Assembly: GCF_004777465.1 (NCBI RefSeq)
Contig: NZ_CP038462.1
Coordinates: 186,001-250,000, forward strand
Length of the DNA: 64,000 bases
DNA from: Nocardioides daphniae
GTDB lineage: Bacteria > Actinomycetota > Actinomycetes > Propionibacteriales > Nocardioidaceae
Direction: 5' to 3'
In this document: positions 49,154-58,162 of the stretch, piece by piece
Position numbering within the stretch: the stretch's first letter is position 1
Layout of the letters: every line of letters starts with the position of its first letter
Made by a program: the position numbers and the translations under genes
The notes under the pieces: generated by a model
The model's database searches: none
What the model saw: the letters and a program-made list of their open reading frames with translations, nothing else
Told to the model about the DNA's origin: nothing

Positions 49154-50968
49154 ATGAGTGACTCTGCGCCGGACCCTGCCCTCGACGACAAGGGAGGCGA
49201 GAAGGGCCTCACCTTCTCCGAGCTCGGGTTGGACCCGAAGGTCCTGAAGGCCATCACCGAGGTGGGCTACGAGACCCCGTCGCCGATCCAGGCCGCGACC
49301 ATCCCGTCGCTGCTCGAGGGTCGCGACGTCGTCGGCCTGGCGCAGACCGGAACCGGCAAGACCGCCGCCTTCGCGCTGCCGATCCTCTCCAACCTCGACC
49401 TGTCGCAGAAGACGCCGCAGGCCCTCGTGCTCGCCCCGACCCGTGAGCTCGCGCTCCAGGTCTCGGAGGCGTTCGAGCGCTACTCCTCGAAGCAGCCCGG
49501 CGTCCGCGTCCTCCCCGTCTACGGCGGCCAGGGCTACGGCGTCCAGCTCTCCGCGCTGCGTCGCGGCGTGCACGTCGTCGTCGGCACCCCCGGTCGCATC
49601 ATGGACCACCTCGAGAAGGGCACGCTCGACCTGAGCGAGCTCCGCTTCCTGGTGCTCGACGAGGCCGACGAGATGCTGAAGATGGGCTTCGCCGAGGACG
49701 TCGAGACGATCCTCGCCGACACCCCGGACACCAAGCAGGTCGCGCTCTTCTCCGCGACCATGCCGGCGCAGATCCGCCGCATCTCCAAGCAGCACCTCGA
49801 CAACCCCGTCGAGGTCACGATGAAGACCAAGACGACCACGTCGGCCAACATCACCCAGCGCTACCTGATGGTCAGCTACCCGCAGAAGGTCGACGCGCTG
49901 ACCCGCATCCTCGAGGTCGAGAACTTCGAGGGGATGATCATCTTCGTCCGCACCAAGCAGATCACCGAGGTGCTGGCCGAGAAGCTGCGCGCCCGGGGCT
50001 ACAACGCCGCCGCCATCAACGGCGACGTCGCGCAGAACCAGCGCGAGCGCACGATCAACCAGCTGCGTGACGCCAAGCTCGACATCCTGGTCGCCACCGA
50101 CGTCGCCGCCCGCGGCCTCGACGTCGAGCGGATCAGCCACGTCGTCAACTTCGACATCCCCACCGACACCGAGTCGTACGTCCACCGCATCGGCCGCACC
50201 GGTCGCGCGGGCCGTACCGGCGACTCGATCGCCTTCGTCACCCCGCGTGAGCGCCACCTGCTGCGCGCCATCGAGAAGGCGACGCGCCAGCCGCTCACCC
50301 AGATGCAGCTGCCGAGCGTCGACGACGTCAACCAGACGCGCCTGTCGCGCTTCGACGACGCCATCACCGAGGCGCTGACCGAGACCGAGAAGATCGAGTT
50401 CTTCCGCGACGTGGTCAAGCACTACGTCAACGAGTACGACGTCCCGGAGGTCGACGTGGCTGCCGCGCTCGTCTCGGTGATGCAGAAGGACCAGCCGCTG
50501 CTGCTCGACCCGAAGCAGGAGATCCTCCACACGCCGCGCGAGCGTGACGACCGTGGTGACCGCCCCGACCGCGGTGGTCGCCACGACCGCGGCGCCCGCC
50601 CGGACCGCGCGCCCCGCCAGCAGCGCGGCGACCTGGTGACCTACCGGATCTCCGTCGGCAAGCGCCACAAGGTCGAGCCCCGCCAGATCGTCGGCGCGCT
50701 CGCCAACGAGGGTGGCCTGGGTCGCAGCGACTTCGGCCGCATCGAGATCCGCATGGACCACTCGCTCGTCGACCTGCCTGCCGACCTCCCGGCCGGCGCG
50801 TGGGACGCCCTGAAGGAGACCCGCATCTCCGGCAAGCTCATCGAGCTGGCCAAGGACACCGGCCCGAAGCGCGACGGTGGCTACAAGAAGCGCGAGGGCG
50901 GCTACGAGCCCCGGAGCAAGTCGTACACCGACAAGCCCTACAGCAAGAAGCCGCGCCACAAGGACTGA
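49154..50968 (+). CDS. DEAD-box RNA helicase (DeaD/CsdA type)
   Basis: A 604-residue RNA helicase. Q motif FSELGLDPKVLKAITEVGYETPSPIQ, motif I AQTGTGKT, Ia PTRELALQV, II VLDEADEM, III SATMP, V ATDVAARGLD and VI HRIGRTGRAG are all present (residues about 20-360). Residues about 460-490 are an Arg/Asp-rich linker (DDRGDRPDRGGRHDRG), then a DbpA-type RNA-binding domain (YRISVGKRHKVEPRQIVGAL ... FGRIEIRMDHSLVDLP) and a basic tail. It unwinds RNA during ribosome assembly and cold adaptation. ATG 49154 follows GGAGGC. Confidence 0.95.
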   Translation: MSDSAPDPALDDKGGEKGLTFSELGLDPKVLKAITEVGYETPSPIQAATIPSLLEGRDVVGLAQTGTGKTAAFALPILSNLDLSQKTPQALVLAPTRELALQVSEAFERYSSKQPGVRVLPVYGGQGYGVQLSALRRGVHVVVGTPGRIMDHLEKGTLDLSELRFLVLDEADEMLKMGFAEDVETILADTPDTKQVALFSATMPAQIRRISKQHLDNPVEVTMKTKTTTSANITQRYLMVSYPQKVDALTRILEVENFEGMIIFVRTKQITEVLAEKLRARGYNAAAINGDVAQNQRERTINQLRDAKLDILVATDVAARGLDVERISHVVNFDIPTDTESYVHRIGRTGRAGRTGDSIAFVTPRERHLLRAIEKATRQPLTQMQLPSVDDVNQTRLSRFDDAITEALTETEKIEFFRDVVKHYVNEYDVPEVDVAAALVSVMQKDQPLLLDPKQEILHTPRERDDRGDRPDRGGRHDRGARPDRAPRQQRGDLVTYRISVGKRHKVEPRQIVGALANEGGLGRSDFGRIEIRMDHSLVDLPADLPAGAWDALKETRISGKLIELAKDTGPKRDGGYKKREGGYEPRSKSYTDKPYSKKPRHKD

Positions 50969-50979
50969 GTCCTGACGGT

Positions 50980-51020
50980 CACCTGAGCCCGGTCCGCCTC
51001 GTGCGGGCCGGGCTCAGGTG
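50980..51020 (+). terminator. Terminator after DEAD-box helicase
   Basis: Perfect 13-bp arms CACCTGAGCCCGG and CCGGGCTCAGGTG, 11-13 bases after the helicase stop. No clear T-run follows; symmetric, so it may also end the opposite YceI transcript. Confidence 0.75.
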
Positions 51021-51096
51021 CATTCCGGTGGGGCCACCCGAAATGACTGCGACCCCCCGGACGAACCGGCGAGGTCGAGGTCTTCAGCAGACGGGA

Positions 51097-51693
51097 TCAG
51101 GCGTTCTTGATCGCCGAGATGTCGAAGTCGAGCTTGATCTTCTCGGAGACGAGGACGCCGCCGGTCTCGAGCGCGGCGTTCCAGGTGAGGTCCCAGTCCT
51201 TGCGGTTGATCGAGGTGGAGCCCTCGAAGCCGATGCGGGTGTTGCCGAAGGGGTCCTGCGCGGAGCCGGTCTCCTCGAAGACGATGGTGACGGGCTTGGT
51301 GACGTCCTTGATGGTCAGGTCGCCGGTGATCTCCCAGTCGGTGCCGTCGCGCTGCACGTCGGTCGACTTGAAGGTGATCGTGGGGTACTTCTCGGCATCG
51401 AAGAAGTCGGCCGACTTGAGGTGGCCGTCGCGGTCCTCGGTGCCGGTGTCGATGCTCGCGGTCTGGATGGTGACGGTGACCGAGGAGTTCGACGGGGTGG
51501 CGGTGTCGACGACGGCGTTGCCCTCGAAGGCGCCGAACTGGCCGCGGACGGTGGTGACCATCGCGTGGCGGGCCGAGAAGCCGAGGCGCGAGTGCGTCGG
51601 GTCGATCGTGTAGGTGCCGGAGAGGTCCCCGACGGAGTGGGTGGGGGCGTCGAAGGTGGGCTCGTCGGACTTGCTGCGCTTGAAGAAGTTCAT
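51097..51693 (-). CDS. YceI-family protein
   Basis: A 198-residue lipocalin-like protein: GTYTIDPTHSRLGFSARHAMVTTVRGQF at the N terminus (the D-P-x-H-S motif), KSADFFDAEKYPTITFKST in the middle and DWDLTWNAALETGGVLVSEKIKLDF at the end. The family binds isoprenoid-type lipids in its barrel. No signal peptide, so cytoplasmic here. AGGGAG lies before ATG 51693, which is preferred to ATG 51741. Promoter region carries a GTTCAA direct repeat. Confidence 0.92.
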   Translation of the reverse strand: MNFFKRSKSDEPTFDAPTHSVGDLSGTYTIDPTHSRLGFSARHAMVTTVRGQFGAFEGNAVVDTATPSNSSVTVTIQTASIDTGTEDRDGHLKSADFFDAEKYPTITFKSTDVQRDGTDWEITGDLTIKDVTKPVTIVFEETGSAQDPFGNTRIGFEGSTSINRKDWDLTWNAALETGGVLVSEKIKLDFDISAIKNA

Positions 51694-51735
51694 GGTGGTC
51701 TCCCTGAGTCGTGGTGCTTCGAGTCGGTGATCTTT

Positions 51736-51748
51736 GTTCAAAGTTCAA
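51736..51748. promoter_or_regulatory. Direct repeat GTTCAA-A-GTTCAA before YceI
   Basis: Two GTTCAA copies one base apart, 43 bases upstream of the YceI start, in an A/T-rich segment (to about 51790). YceI genes are often under MarR-type control through such half-sites; the regulator is not in the window. Confidence 0.4.
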
Positions 51749-51844
51749 CTAGGTAACAGCATGGCAGCCACGCTTCATTCCATCAAGTTATGTGACCTGC
51801 GTCACGCCACGCCAGACGACTGCTCGTGCTCGCGGCGCACGAAA

Positions 51845-51874
51845 GAGCCCCGCACCCAGGTGGGTGCGGGGCTC
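51845..51874 (-). terminator. Terminator after 46-residue gene
   Basis: Perfect 13-bp arms GAGCCCCGCACCC and GGGTGCGGGGCTC with an AGGT loop. On the reverse strand it is followed by TTTCG, and lies 26 bases past the small gene's stop. Confidence 0.85.
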
Positions 51875-51900
51875 GGGGCCTGGCGTCAGGGCCTGACGCG

Positions 51901-52041
51901 TCAGGCGGTGAGCTTCGTGTCGGCGTGTGCGGAGTGCGGGGTGAGCCAGCGCGCCTCCATGTGGACGCGGCCGTCGTGGTCCCGGACCGGCACCCACAGC
52001 ATCTCGACCCGACGGGCGCGGTTCTTCTTCGCGTCGACCAT
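51901..52041 (-). CDS. Conserved 46-residue actinobacterial protein
   Basis: A tiny protein, MVDAKKNRARRVEMLWVPV followed by RDHDGRVHMEARWLTP and a short acidic tail. It has an excellent Shine-Dalgarno (AGGAGGTG, 4 bases before ATG 52041) and its own terminator, which together make it real despite its size. The sequence pattern (basic start, then RVHMEARW) is one I know from many Nocardioides-like genomes as an uncharacterised short protein. Function unknown. Confidence 0.8.
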   Translation of the reverse strand: MVDAKKNRARRVEMLWVPVRDHDGRVHMEARWLTPHSAHADTKLTA

Positions 52042-52194
52042 GGGACACCTCCTGTTCACTTTCTGTTCACCTAAGGTACCAGTCACCACTGGGGCCCACA
52101 AGAAGGAGCGCAGAAGTGGTGCTTCCTCCACGCGACGGAGGGAGAAGTGGCTCCGTCCACCACTGGCGCACCACCACCGGGGTCTGGACACGCA

Positions 52195-52230
52195 GCAGGC
52201 CCTTGCTGCATGGGGTCAGCAAGGGCCTGC
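52195..52230 (-). terminator. Hairpin after pirin gene
   Basis: Perfect 14-bp arms GCAGGCCCTTGCTG and CAGCAAGGGCCTGC with an 8-base loop, 54 bases past the pirin stop on the reverse strand. Confidence 0.7.
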
Positions 52231-52283
52231 GACGCGAACTCTACTGAGCGGGCGCCGACCCGCGCGGCGGGTCTGCGAACCCT

Positions 52284-52997
52284 TTACCCCGACTTCCCAG
52301 CCCTAAACGTCCAGAGCAGGACCTCGGTCTCCGGTGCCACGCGCAGCGTCATCTCGACCTCGTCGGCGTCGGTGATCCGTGCGGCGTCACCGGCGCCGAG
52401 CTCGACCTCGCCGTCGGGCGTACGCAGCGTCGCCGCACCGGAAGCGACGAAGAGGTGGTGCATGCCGCAGACCGGCACGTCGTGGGTCTCCTCAGGGTCC
52501 GGCGAGCCGGCCCACAGGGTCGCCCCCGCGGTGCCGATCGGCACCTGGGCGCCCTCGCCGGCGACCGGCACCAACCGGTCGGAGCGCATCCCCGAGGCCA
52601 CGAAGCGGGCCGGTGGCCCGTCGGGCTCGTCGGGCACGAGCCAGGTCTGCACGAAGCGCGTCGGCTCGGGGGAGGTGTCGGCGAGCTCGGAGTGCCGGAT
52701 CCCGCTGCCCGCCGACTGCACCTGCAGGGTCCCGGCCGCCAGCATCGAGCGGTGGCCGAGCGAGTCGGTGTGCACCAGCTGGCCGTGCAGCACCCACGTC
52801 ACCAGCTCGATGCAGGAGTGGGAGTGCTCCTCGAAACCAGCGCCCCAGGAGAGCCGGTGGTCGTCGTGCGCGCGCATCGGGCCGAAGGCCAGGTTGGCGG
52901 GATCGTAGTGGTCGCCGAACGAGAACGAGTGGTGGGTCACCCGTTCTGCCGACGATGTCGTGTTCCTTTCGGATCCCCGGTACACGCTGATGTGCAT
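52284..52997 (-). CDS. Pirin-family protein
   Basis: A 237-residue bicupin. The N-terminal cupin has FGPMRAHDDHRLSWGAGFEEHSHSCIELVTWVLHG: the two His, Glu and further His set the metal site. GTLQVQSAGSGIRHSELADTSPEPTRFVQTWL is the typical second block. Bacterial pirins can act as quercetin dioxygenases or regulators. ATG 52997 fits family length; 12 more codons upstream are in frame but overlap the opposite gene's start. The GH1 gene is divergent, 17 bases away. Confidence 0.9.
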   Translation of the reverse strand: MHISVYRGSERNTTSSAERVTHHSFSFGDHYDPANLAFGPMRAHDDHRLSWGAGFEEHSHSCIELVTWVLHGQLVHTDSLGHRSMLAAGTLQVQSAGSGIRHSELADTSPEPTRFVQTWLVPDEPDGPPARFVASGMRSDRLVPVAGEGAQVPIGTAGATLWAGSPDPEETHDVPVCGMHHLFVASGAATLRTPDGEVELGAGDAARITDADEVEMTLRVAPETEVLLWTFRAGKSG

Positions 52998-53014
52998 GGG
53001 GCTATCGTCGCCGC

Positions 53015-54379
53015 GTGGCGGAGGCAGGATCAACCCGGGGTGCCGGTGAGTTTCCCTTGTTCCCGGCGGGTTTCCGTCTGGGTACGGGGTTGTCGGCCTA
53101 CCCGTCCGAGGGTTCGGTGACTGCTGACGGCCGTGGCCCGAGCGTCTGGGACACCTTCGTCCGCACCCCCGGGGCCACCGCCGACGGCGCCACCGGCGAC
53201 GTCGCCGCCGACGCCTACCGCCGCATCGAGTGCGACGTCGAGCTGCTGCGTACGTTGGGCGTGCGCGCCCACCGCTTCTCGCTGTCGTGGTCGCGCGTCC
53301 TGCCGCAGGGCCGTGGCCAGGTCAACGCCGCCGGACTCGACCACTACGACCGTCTGGTCGACCTGCTCCTCTCCGCCGGCATCGAGCCGATGGTGACGCT
53401 GCACCACTTCGACCTGCCGCAGTCGCTCTCCGACGACGGCGGTTGGCTCAACCGCGCCACCGCCGACGCCTTCGGGGAGTACGCCGGTGTGGTCGCCGAG
53501 CGCCTGGCCGACCGGGTGGCGCACTGGGTGCCGATCAACGACCCCAACGTGGCCACCGTGCTCGGCTACGGGCTCGGGGCCCACGCGCCCGGCCTGCGCC
53601 TCGGCCTGGACTGCATCTTTGCCGCGCACCACATGCTGCTCGCCCACGGGCTCGGCGCGATGGCCCTGCGCCAGGCCGGCGCGCAGAGCGTCGGGTGCGC
53701 CACCAACCACGCCCCGATCTGGCCGGCCAGCGACGAGCCGGAGGACACCGGCAGCTCCAAGCTCTTCGACATGCTGTGGAACGCCTGCTTCACCGAGCCG
53801 ATGCTGCTGGGCCGCTACCCGACCGGGATCGACCAGGTGCTCGGCGACGTGCTCCACCCGGGCGACCTCTCCACGATCCGCCAGCCGCTGGACTTCTACG
53901 GCGTCAACTTCTACAACCCGATCCGGATCGGGATCTCGCCCGACGACCACGACATGCCGTTCACGGCCCGCGAGGTCGTCGGCTACCCGCAGACCGACGT
54001 CGGCTGGCCGATCGTGCCGGACTCGCTGCGGGAGTGGCTGATCACCTTCCGAGCGGCTACGCGCCGCGCTCCCGCCGCTGGTGGTCACCGAGTCGGGCAT
54101 GGCCGACAACACCGGCCCCGACGAGCACGGCGTCATCGACGACAGCCGTCGGGTCGACTACCTCGCCACCTACCTGCAGGCGCTCTCCGAGGCGGTCAAC
54201 CGCGGCGTCGACGTGCAGGCGTACTACCACCAGTCCTTCCTCGACAGTTCAACTGGGCCGACGGCTTCACGCAGCACTACGGACTGGTCCACGTCGACCC
54301 GGAGACCCAGGAGCGCACCCCGAAGCGCTCGTTCGACTGGTACAGGGCGTTGATCGCCTCCCAGCCCGCCGACCGCTGA
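53015..54379 (+). CDS. Glycoside hydrolase family 1 protein (beta-glucosidase-like)
   Basis: A 454-residue GH1 TIM barrel: FPAGFRLGTGLSAYPSEG, YRRIECDVELLRTLGVRAHRFSLSWSRVLPQG, GIEPMVTLHHFDLPQSL and FYGVNFYNP. The acid/base site, normally N-E-P, reads IND-PN here (Asp for Glu). The nucleophile motif VVTESGMADN is visible only in a second frame (54081 on): two lost bases near 54045 and one near 54246 shift codons about 346-410 and then restore the frame. The expected end FNWADGFTQHYGLVHVDP is back in frame. Substrate unknown; it heads a glycan-related gene group. GTG 53015 start. Confidence 0.88.
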   Translation: MAEAGSTRGAGEFPLFPAGFRLGTGLSAYPSEGSVTADGRGPSVWDTFVRTPGATADGATGDVAADAYRRIECDVELLRTLGVRAHRFSLSWSRVLPQGRGQVNAAGLDHYDRLVDLLLSAGIEPMVTLHHFDLPQSLSDDGGWLNRATADAFGEYAGVVAERLADRVAHWVPINDPNVATVLGYGLGAHAPGLRLGLDCIFAAHHMLLAHGLGAMALRQAGAQSVGCATNHAPIWPASDEPEDTGSSKLFDMLWNACFTEPMLLGRYPTGIDQVLGDVLHPGDLSTIRQPLDFYGVNFYNPIRIGISPDDHDMPFTAREVVGYPQTDVGWPIVPDSLREWLITFRAATRRAPAAGGHRVGHGRQHRPRRARRHRRQPSGRLPRHLPAGALRGGQPRRRRAGVLPPVLPRQFNWADGFTQHYGLVHVDPETQERTPKRSFDWYRALIASQPADR

Positions 54380-54423
54380 CCGTCCACCGGCTCGCGGAGA
54401 CCCTCCGGCGGATATCGTTCCCC

Positions 54424-56273
54424 ATGGCTTGGACTCTGCGCGGTGGCCGCGCCGGCAACGGGACTCGGCGGCCCCACCGGCGCAGGAGGCAGCCGCCCCC
54501 CGGCGCCCGGTCAACGACCTCTTCCGCGGCCTCGCCGGCACCACGCTGGTGCTCGTCACCGACCCCGAGGCCGTGCCGCTGCTGCCCAAGGACCCGACGG
54601 CCCTCGACGCCCGCGTCGTCCACCTCTGGGAGCACGACCTGCCCGACGAGTGGGAGGTGGGCGTCGAGCCCGGGTGGAGCTCCGTCCTGCTCGTCACGAT
54701 GGACCGCTCCACCCTGCGCCGTGCCGCGGCCGAGCTGCCCGACACCGGACCGGTCACCGAGGTCGGTGTCTGGCTGGTCGGTGCCCGCGACGTCGCCGTC
54801 GTGGTGCCCCGTCCCGAGTGGACGCCCGTACGACGCCTCGAGGTGCAGCAGCTCGAGCGCCCGGGCCGCGGCGTCTCCATGGTCTTCGGCTTCGTCCGCA
54901 CCGTCCGCTCCCGCCGGGTGCTGCAGGAGGTCGCGGTCCAGGCCGTGCAGAGCTCGCGTCGCGAGCGCTCCGGGCTGGTGACCGCGTACGCCGGTCGTCG
55001 CCCCGCGCCGGGCCTGGACCTGCGCGCGGCGATCCTCACCGACCCGACCGCCGCCGTCGACCCCGAGCGGGTGGTGCCGCCGGACGTCGTCGTCGCAGGT
55101 CCGTCGCTCGCCGGCACCGAGCTCACCGAGCACCACGTCCTGGGCCGCGCGCCCGTCGTGGTCACCGACCCAGGGCTCGACCCGGTCGACGAGCTCGTCT
55201 TCACCCCGCGCGGGTGGCGTCGCGAGCCGCCGCACCCGGTCGTCGACCTCGCCGAGCTGACCGGCCCGGCCGGCGTCACCGAGCAGACGGTGAAGCGGGC
55301 GCGGGGCCACCGCGCCGTCCGCCTCGACCTCGGCACCACCCCGACCGCCGACCTGCTCAAGCTCACGATGGCCGGCATCCCGACCCTGGTCACCGGCAGC
55401 GACCCGCGGCTCGCCCCCGAGCTGTCGGAGCTGCTGGCCGCCGCCCCCGAGCTCGACGACACGCTGGTCCGCGACGCCTGGTCGGTCAAGCTGCGACGCG
55501 CCACCTTCGACCACCACTCCACGCTCGCCTGGCGCGACGGCCTGGCCGGTCGCGCCGGGGCCGCGCGGCTGCGTACGGGACCTGCCGGCCTGCCGGGACT
55601 CAGCGTCCTGCTCGCCACCAAGCGCGAGCACGAGCTCGAGGGTGCGGTCGCCCGGGTCGCCGCCCAGGTCGGCGCGGAGATCGAGCTGGTCGTGGCCACC
55701 CACGGCTTCACCGCCGACAAGGCGCGACTGACCGAGATCCTCGGCCGCGAGCCGGTGCTGCTCGCCTTCGACGACGACGTGCTCTTCGGCGACGTGCTCA
55801 CGGGCGCGGCGCAGGCGGCGTCGTACGACGTGGTCATGAAGATGGACGACGACGACTGGTACTCGCCGCACGCCGCCCACGACCTGCTGATGGCGCGCCG
55901 CTTCTCCGGCGCCGACGTGGTCGGCTTCCCGGCGGAGTTCGTGCACCTGGCCGAGCACGACGAGACGATCCGGCGCAACCACGCCTCGGAGTGCTGGACG
56001 ACTTTCGTCGCCGGCGGCAGCCTCACCCTGTCGCGCGACCTGCTGCGCGAGGTGGGGTGGTTTCCGCCCGGTGCGCCGCTGGGTCGACGGCCAGCTGCTG
56101 TCGATGGTGATCGCGTCCGGCGCGGCACCGTCTACCGCACGCACGGCCTCGACTACGTGCTGATGCGCCACACCCACGGACACACCTGGGACGGTGACCC
56201 CGACGGCTTCCGCGCCGACGGCACCGTCGACCGCACGTGGCAGGGCTTCCGCCCGCCGGAGGAGGGCCTGTGA
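54424..56273 (+). CDS. Large glycosyltransferase-like protein
   Basis: About 617 residues. ATG 54424 (MAWTLRGGRAGNG) is in a different frame from the body; one missing base near 54463 would join them. The first 380 residues have no known motif. From about 400 comes a GT-A-type domain: LPGLSVLLATKREHELEGAVARVAAQ, LLAFDDDVLFGDVLTGA, VVMKMDDDDWYSP (acidic metal site), HASECWTTFVAGGSLTLSRDLLREV. Two further local losses near 56075 and 56117 shift then restore the frame (hidden VDGQLLSMVIASG). It overlaps the next glycosyltransferase by GTGA; both probably build a surface polymer. Confidence 0.78.
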
Positions 56274-58043
56274 CGCCGCACGACTCGCCCGTGGACCGAC
56301 CGATCACCCCGGTCAACGACTGGCGCCCGGTCGTCCCGCCGACTCTGGGCGGGTGGACGCCGACGCGCTCGCTCTGCGTCGTCATGCCCGCGCACAACCC
56401 GAAGCACCTGGCGACCGTGCTGGCCTCCCTGGCTGCGCAGACCTACCCGACCGAGCTGACCGAGGTCGTCGTGGTCGACGACGGCAGCGAGCCTGCGGTC
56501 GTGCTCCCCGACGTACGCCCGGAGCGCACCCGCGTCGTGCGCGTCACCGAGGGGGGGGCGCGCCAACGCGCTCGCCACCGGCGCCGCGGCCAGCGACTCC
56601 GAGATCCTGATGTGGCTCGACGATGACATGCTCGTCTTCCGCGACCACCTCGAGGCGCACGCCCGCTGGCACCACGTCGTCGACCACTTCGTGGTGCTCG
56701 GCGACAAGCGCTTCGTGGAGCCCTCCGAGGTCGGGATCCACCCCCTCGGTGCCGCGCCGGACGGCTCGGCGGCCCTCACGCCCGAGCAGGTCCGCGCGGC
56801 GGTCGCCAACGGCGCGATCGCCGACCTGTGGGACTGGGAGACCTCCGACCCGCACACCTGGGTCGAGGAGATCTGGGCGCAGACCGACGACCTGGCCACC
56901 GCCGGCACCGGCGCCTTCGTGTCGCTGGTGGGGGCGACCGTCTCGATGACCCGCGCCCTGCACGACGCGGCCGGGGGCCCGATGCGCCACCTGCGCCTGG
57001 GTGAGGACACCGTCTTCGGGCACCAGGTCGCCGAGGCCGGCGCCGTGCTGCTGCCCGACCACGCCGCGCGGTCGTGGCACCTCGGCCTCTCCCACGCGAT
57101 GCGTCACGCCGACCAGGTGAAGGCGCACAACCAGCCGCTCTTCGCCCACCTCGTGCCGAGCCTGCGGCCGCGCCGCGTGCAGCACGGTCGCTCGTGGGCG
57201 GTGCCGTTCGTCGAGGTCGTCGTGCCCTCGGACGCGCCGCACCTGCAGGTCCAGGCGTGCGTCGACTCGTTGCTCGACCAGGACATGGACGACCACGTCG
57301 TCGTGCTGGTCGGCGAGTGGTCGCTGCTGGACGAGGGCCGCGTACGCCCGTTGGCCGACGAGCACTTCGACCTGCGCTGGCTGCAGCGGATGTACCGCGA
57401 CGAGGCCCGCGTCGAGCTCCGCGAGCCGACCGACCCGGTGGTGACCGGCTTCAGCCGCTCTCCGTTGCGCCTGCGGCTGACCGGCACCGAGCTGGCGCCC
57501 GCGCGGGCGACGCTGCGGCTGCTGGTCACCGACCTCGACCGTACGCAGCAGGGCCTGCGCGTGCTCACCGGCGACGACGGCGAGGTGGTCGCCCGCCTCG
57601 AGCGGACCGCCGCCTTCGCCCGCACGCAGTGGTACGACGTGCCGACCGGCCCCGAGGGAGCCGGCCAGCGTGACGAGATGGTCGCCGCCTCCCACGGCAG
57701 CTCCACGCGGCCCGCCACCGACGCGGGGTTCGTGCCTGCTGAGCGTCGGCTGCGCCCCCGCTTCGGGGTGTGGCGCGAGGCCGCGATGGACCCGGACGCC
57801 TCCTGGCGTCGTCTGCAGCGGCAGATGGCGCGCAACGCGCCGGTGCTGACGCCGGAGCCGGGTGCTGAGCCGGGTGCTGAGCCGGGTGCTGAGCCGGGTG
57901 CTGAGCCGGGTGCTGACGAGGTCAGCACGACGCCCGCCCGCCCGGCCGCCCGACCGGAGCCTGCCTCGCCGACGACTCCCGTGGCCCGGGAGTCCCGCAT
58001 GGGCCGACGACTCGGACGGGTCGTGCGTCGCCTGCGCGACTGA
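56270..58043 (+). pseudogene. Family 2 glycosyltransferase (about 590 aa), frameshifted at a G8 run
   Basis: GTG 56270 opens LCVVMPAHNPKHLATVLASLAAQTYP and EVVVVDDGSEP, the GT2 nucleotide-sugar site. At 56552-56559 a run of eight G breaks the frame; the next frame continues RANALATGAAASDSEILMWLDDDMLVF (D-x-D type) and LRLGEDTVFGHQVAEAGA (ED of the acceptor site), then a long C-terminal domain and a tail with five EPGA repeats. Homopolymer miscounting is the simplest reason. It acts with the upstream transferase. Stop at 58043. Confidence 0.82.
57855..57914 (+). repeat. 12-bp in-frame tandem repeat (GAGCCGGGTGCT)x5
   Basis: Five exact copies encode EPGA x5 in the C-terminal tail of the glycosyltransferase. 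The unit is a multiple of three, so slippage changes tail length without changing frame. Confidence 0.95.
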
Positions 58044-58088
58044 CCCCTGGGGACCGGCGCCGTGGGGGACCTCCTCAGGACCCTTCTG

Positions 58089-58116
58089 AGAAATGAACGG
58101 CCGTTCGATCATTTCT
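58089..58116. terminator. Bidirectional hairpin between convergent genes
   Basis: AGAAATGA and TCATTTCT are perfect 8-bp arms, with the palindrome AACGGCCGTT inside. It sits between the ends of the glycosyltransferase (58043) and the dehydrogenase (58163), so it may stop both transcripts. Confidence 0.55.
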
Positions 58117-58162
58117 GCGACTGCTCCGGCGCCGGGCTGACGGTCAGTCAGCGTGGGCCGCG

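Noticed and set aside
52080..52190. Further copy of the A/B palindrome near ACCACTGG
   Set aside because: Shares only ACCACTGG; the arms do not pair and the inner stem is absent.
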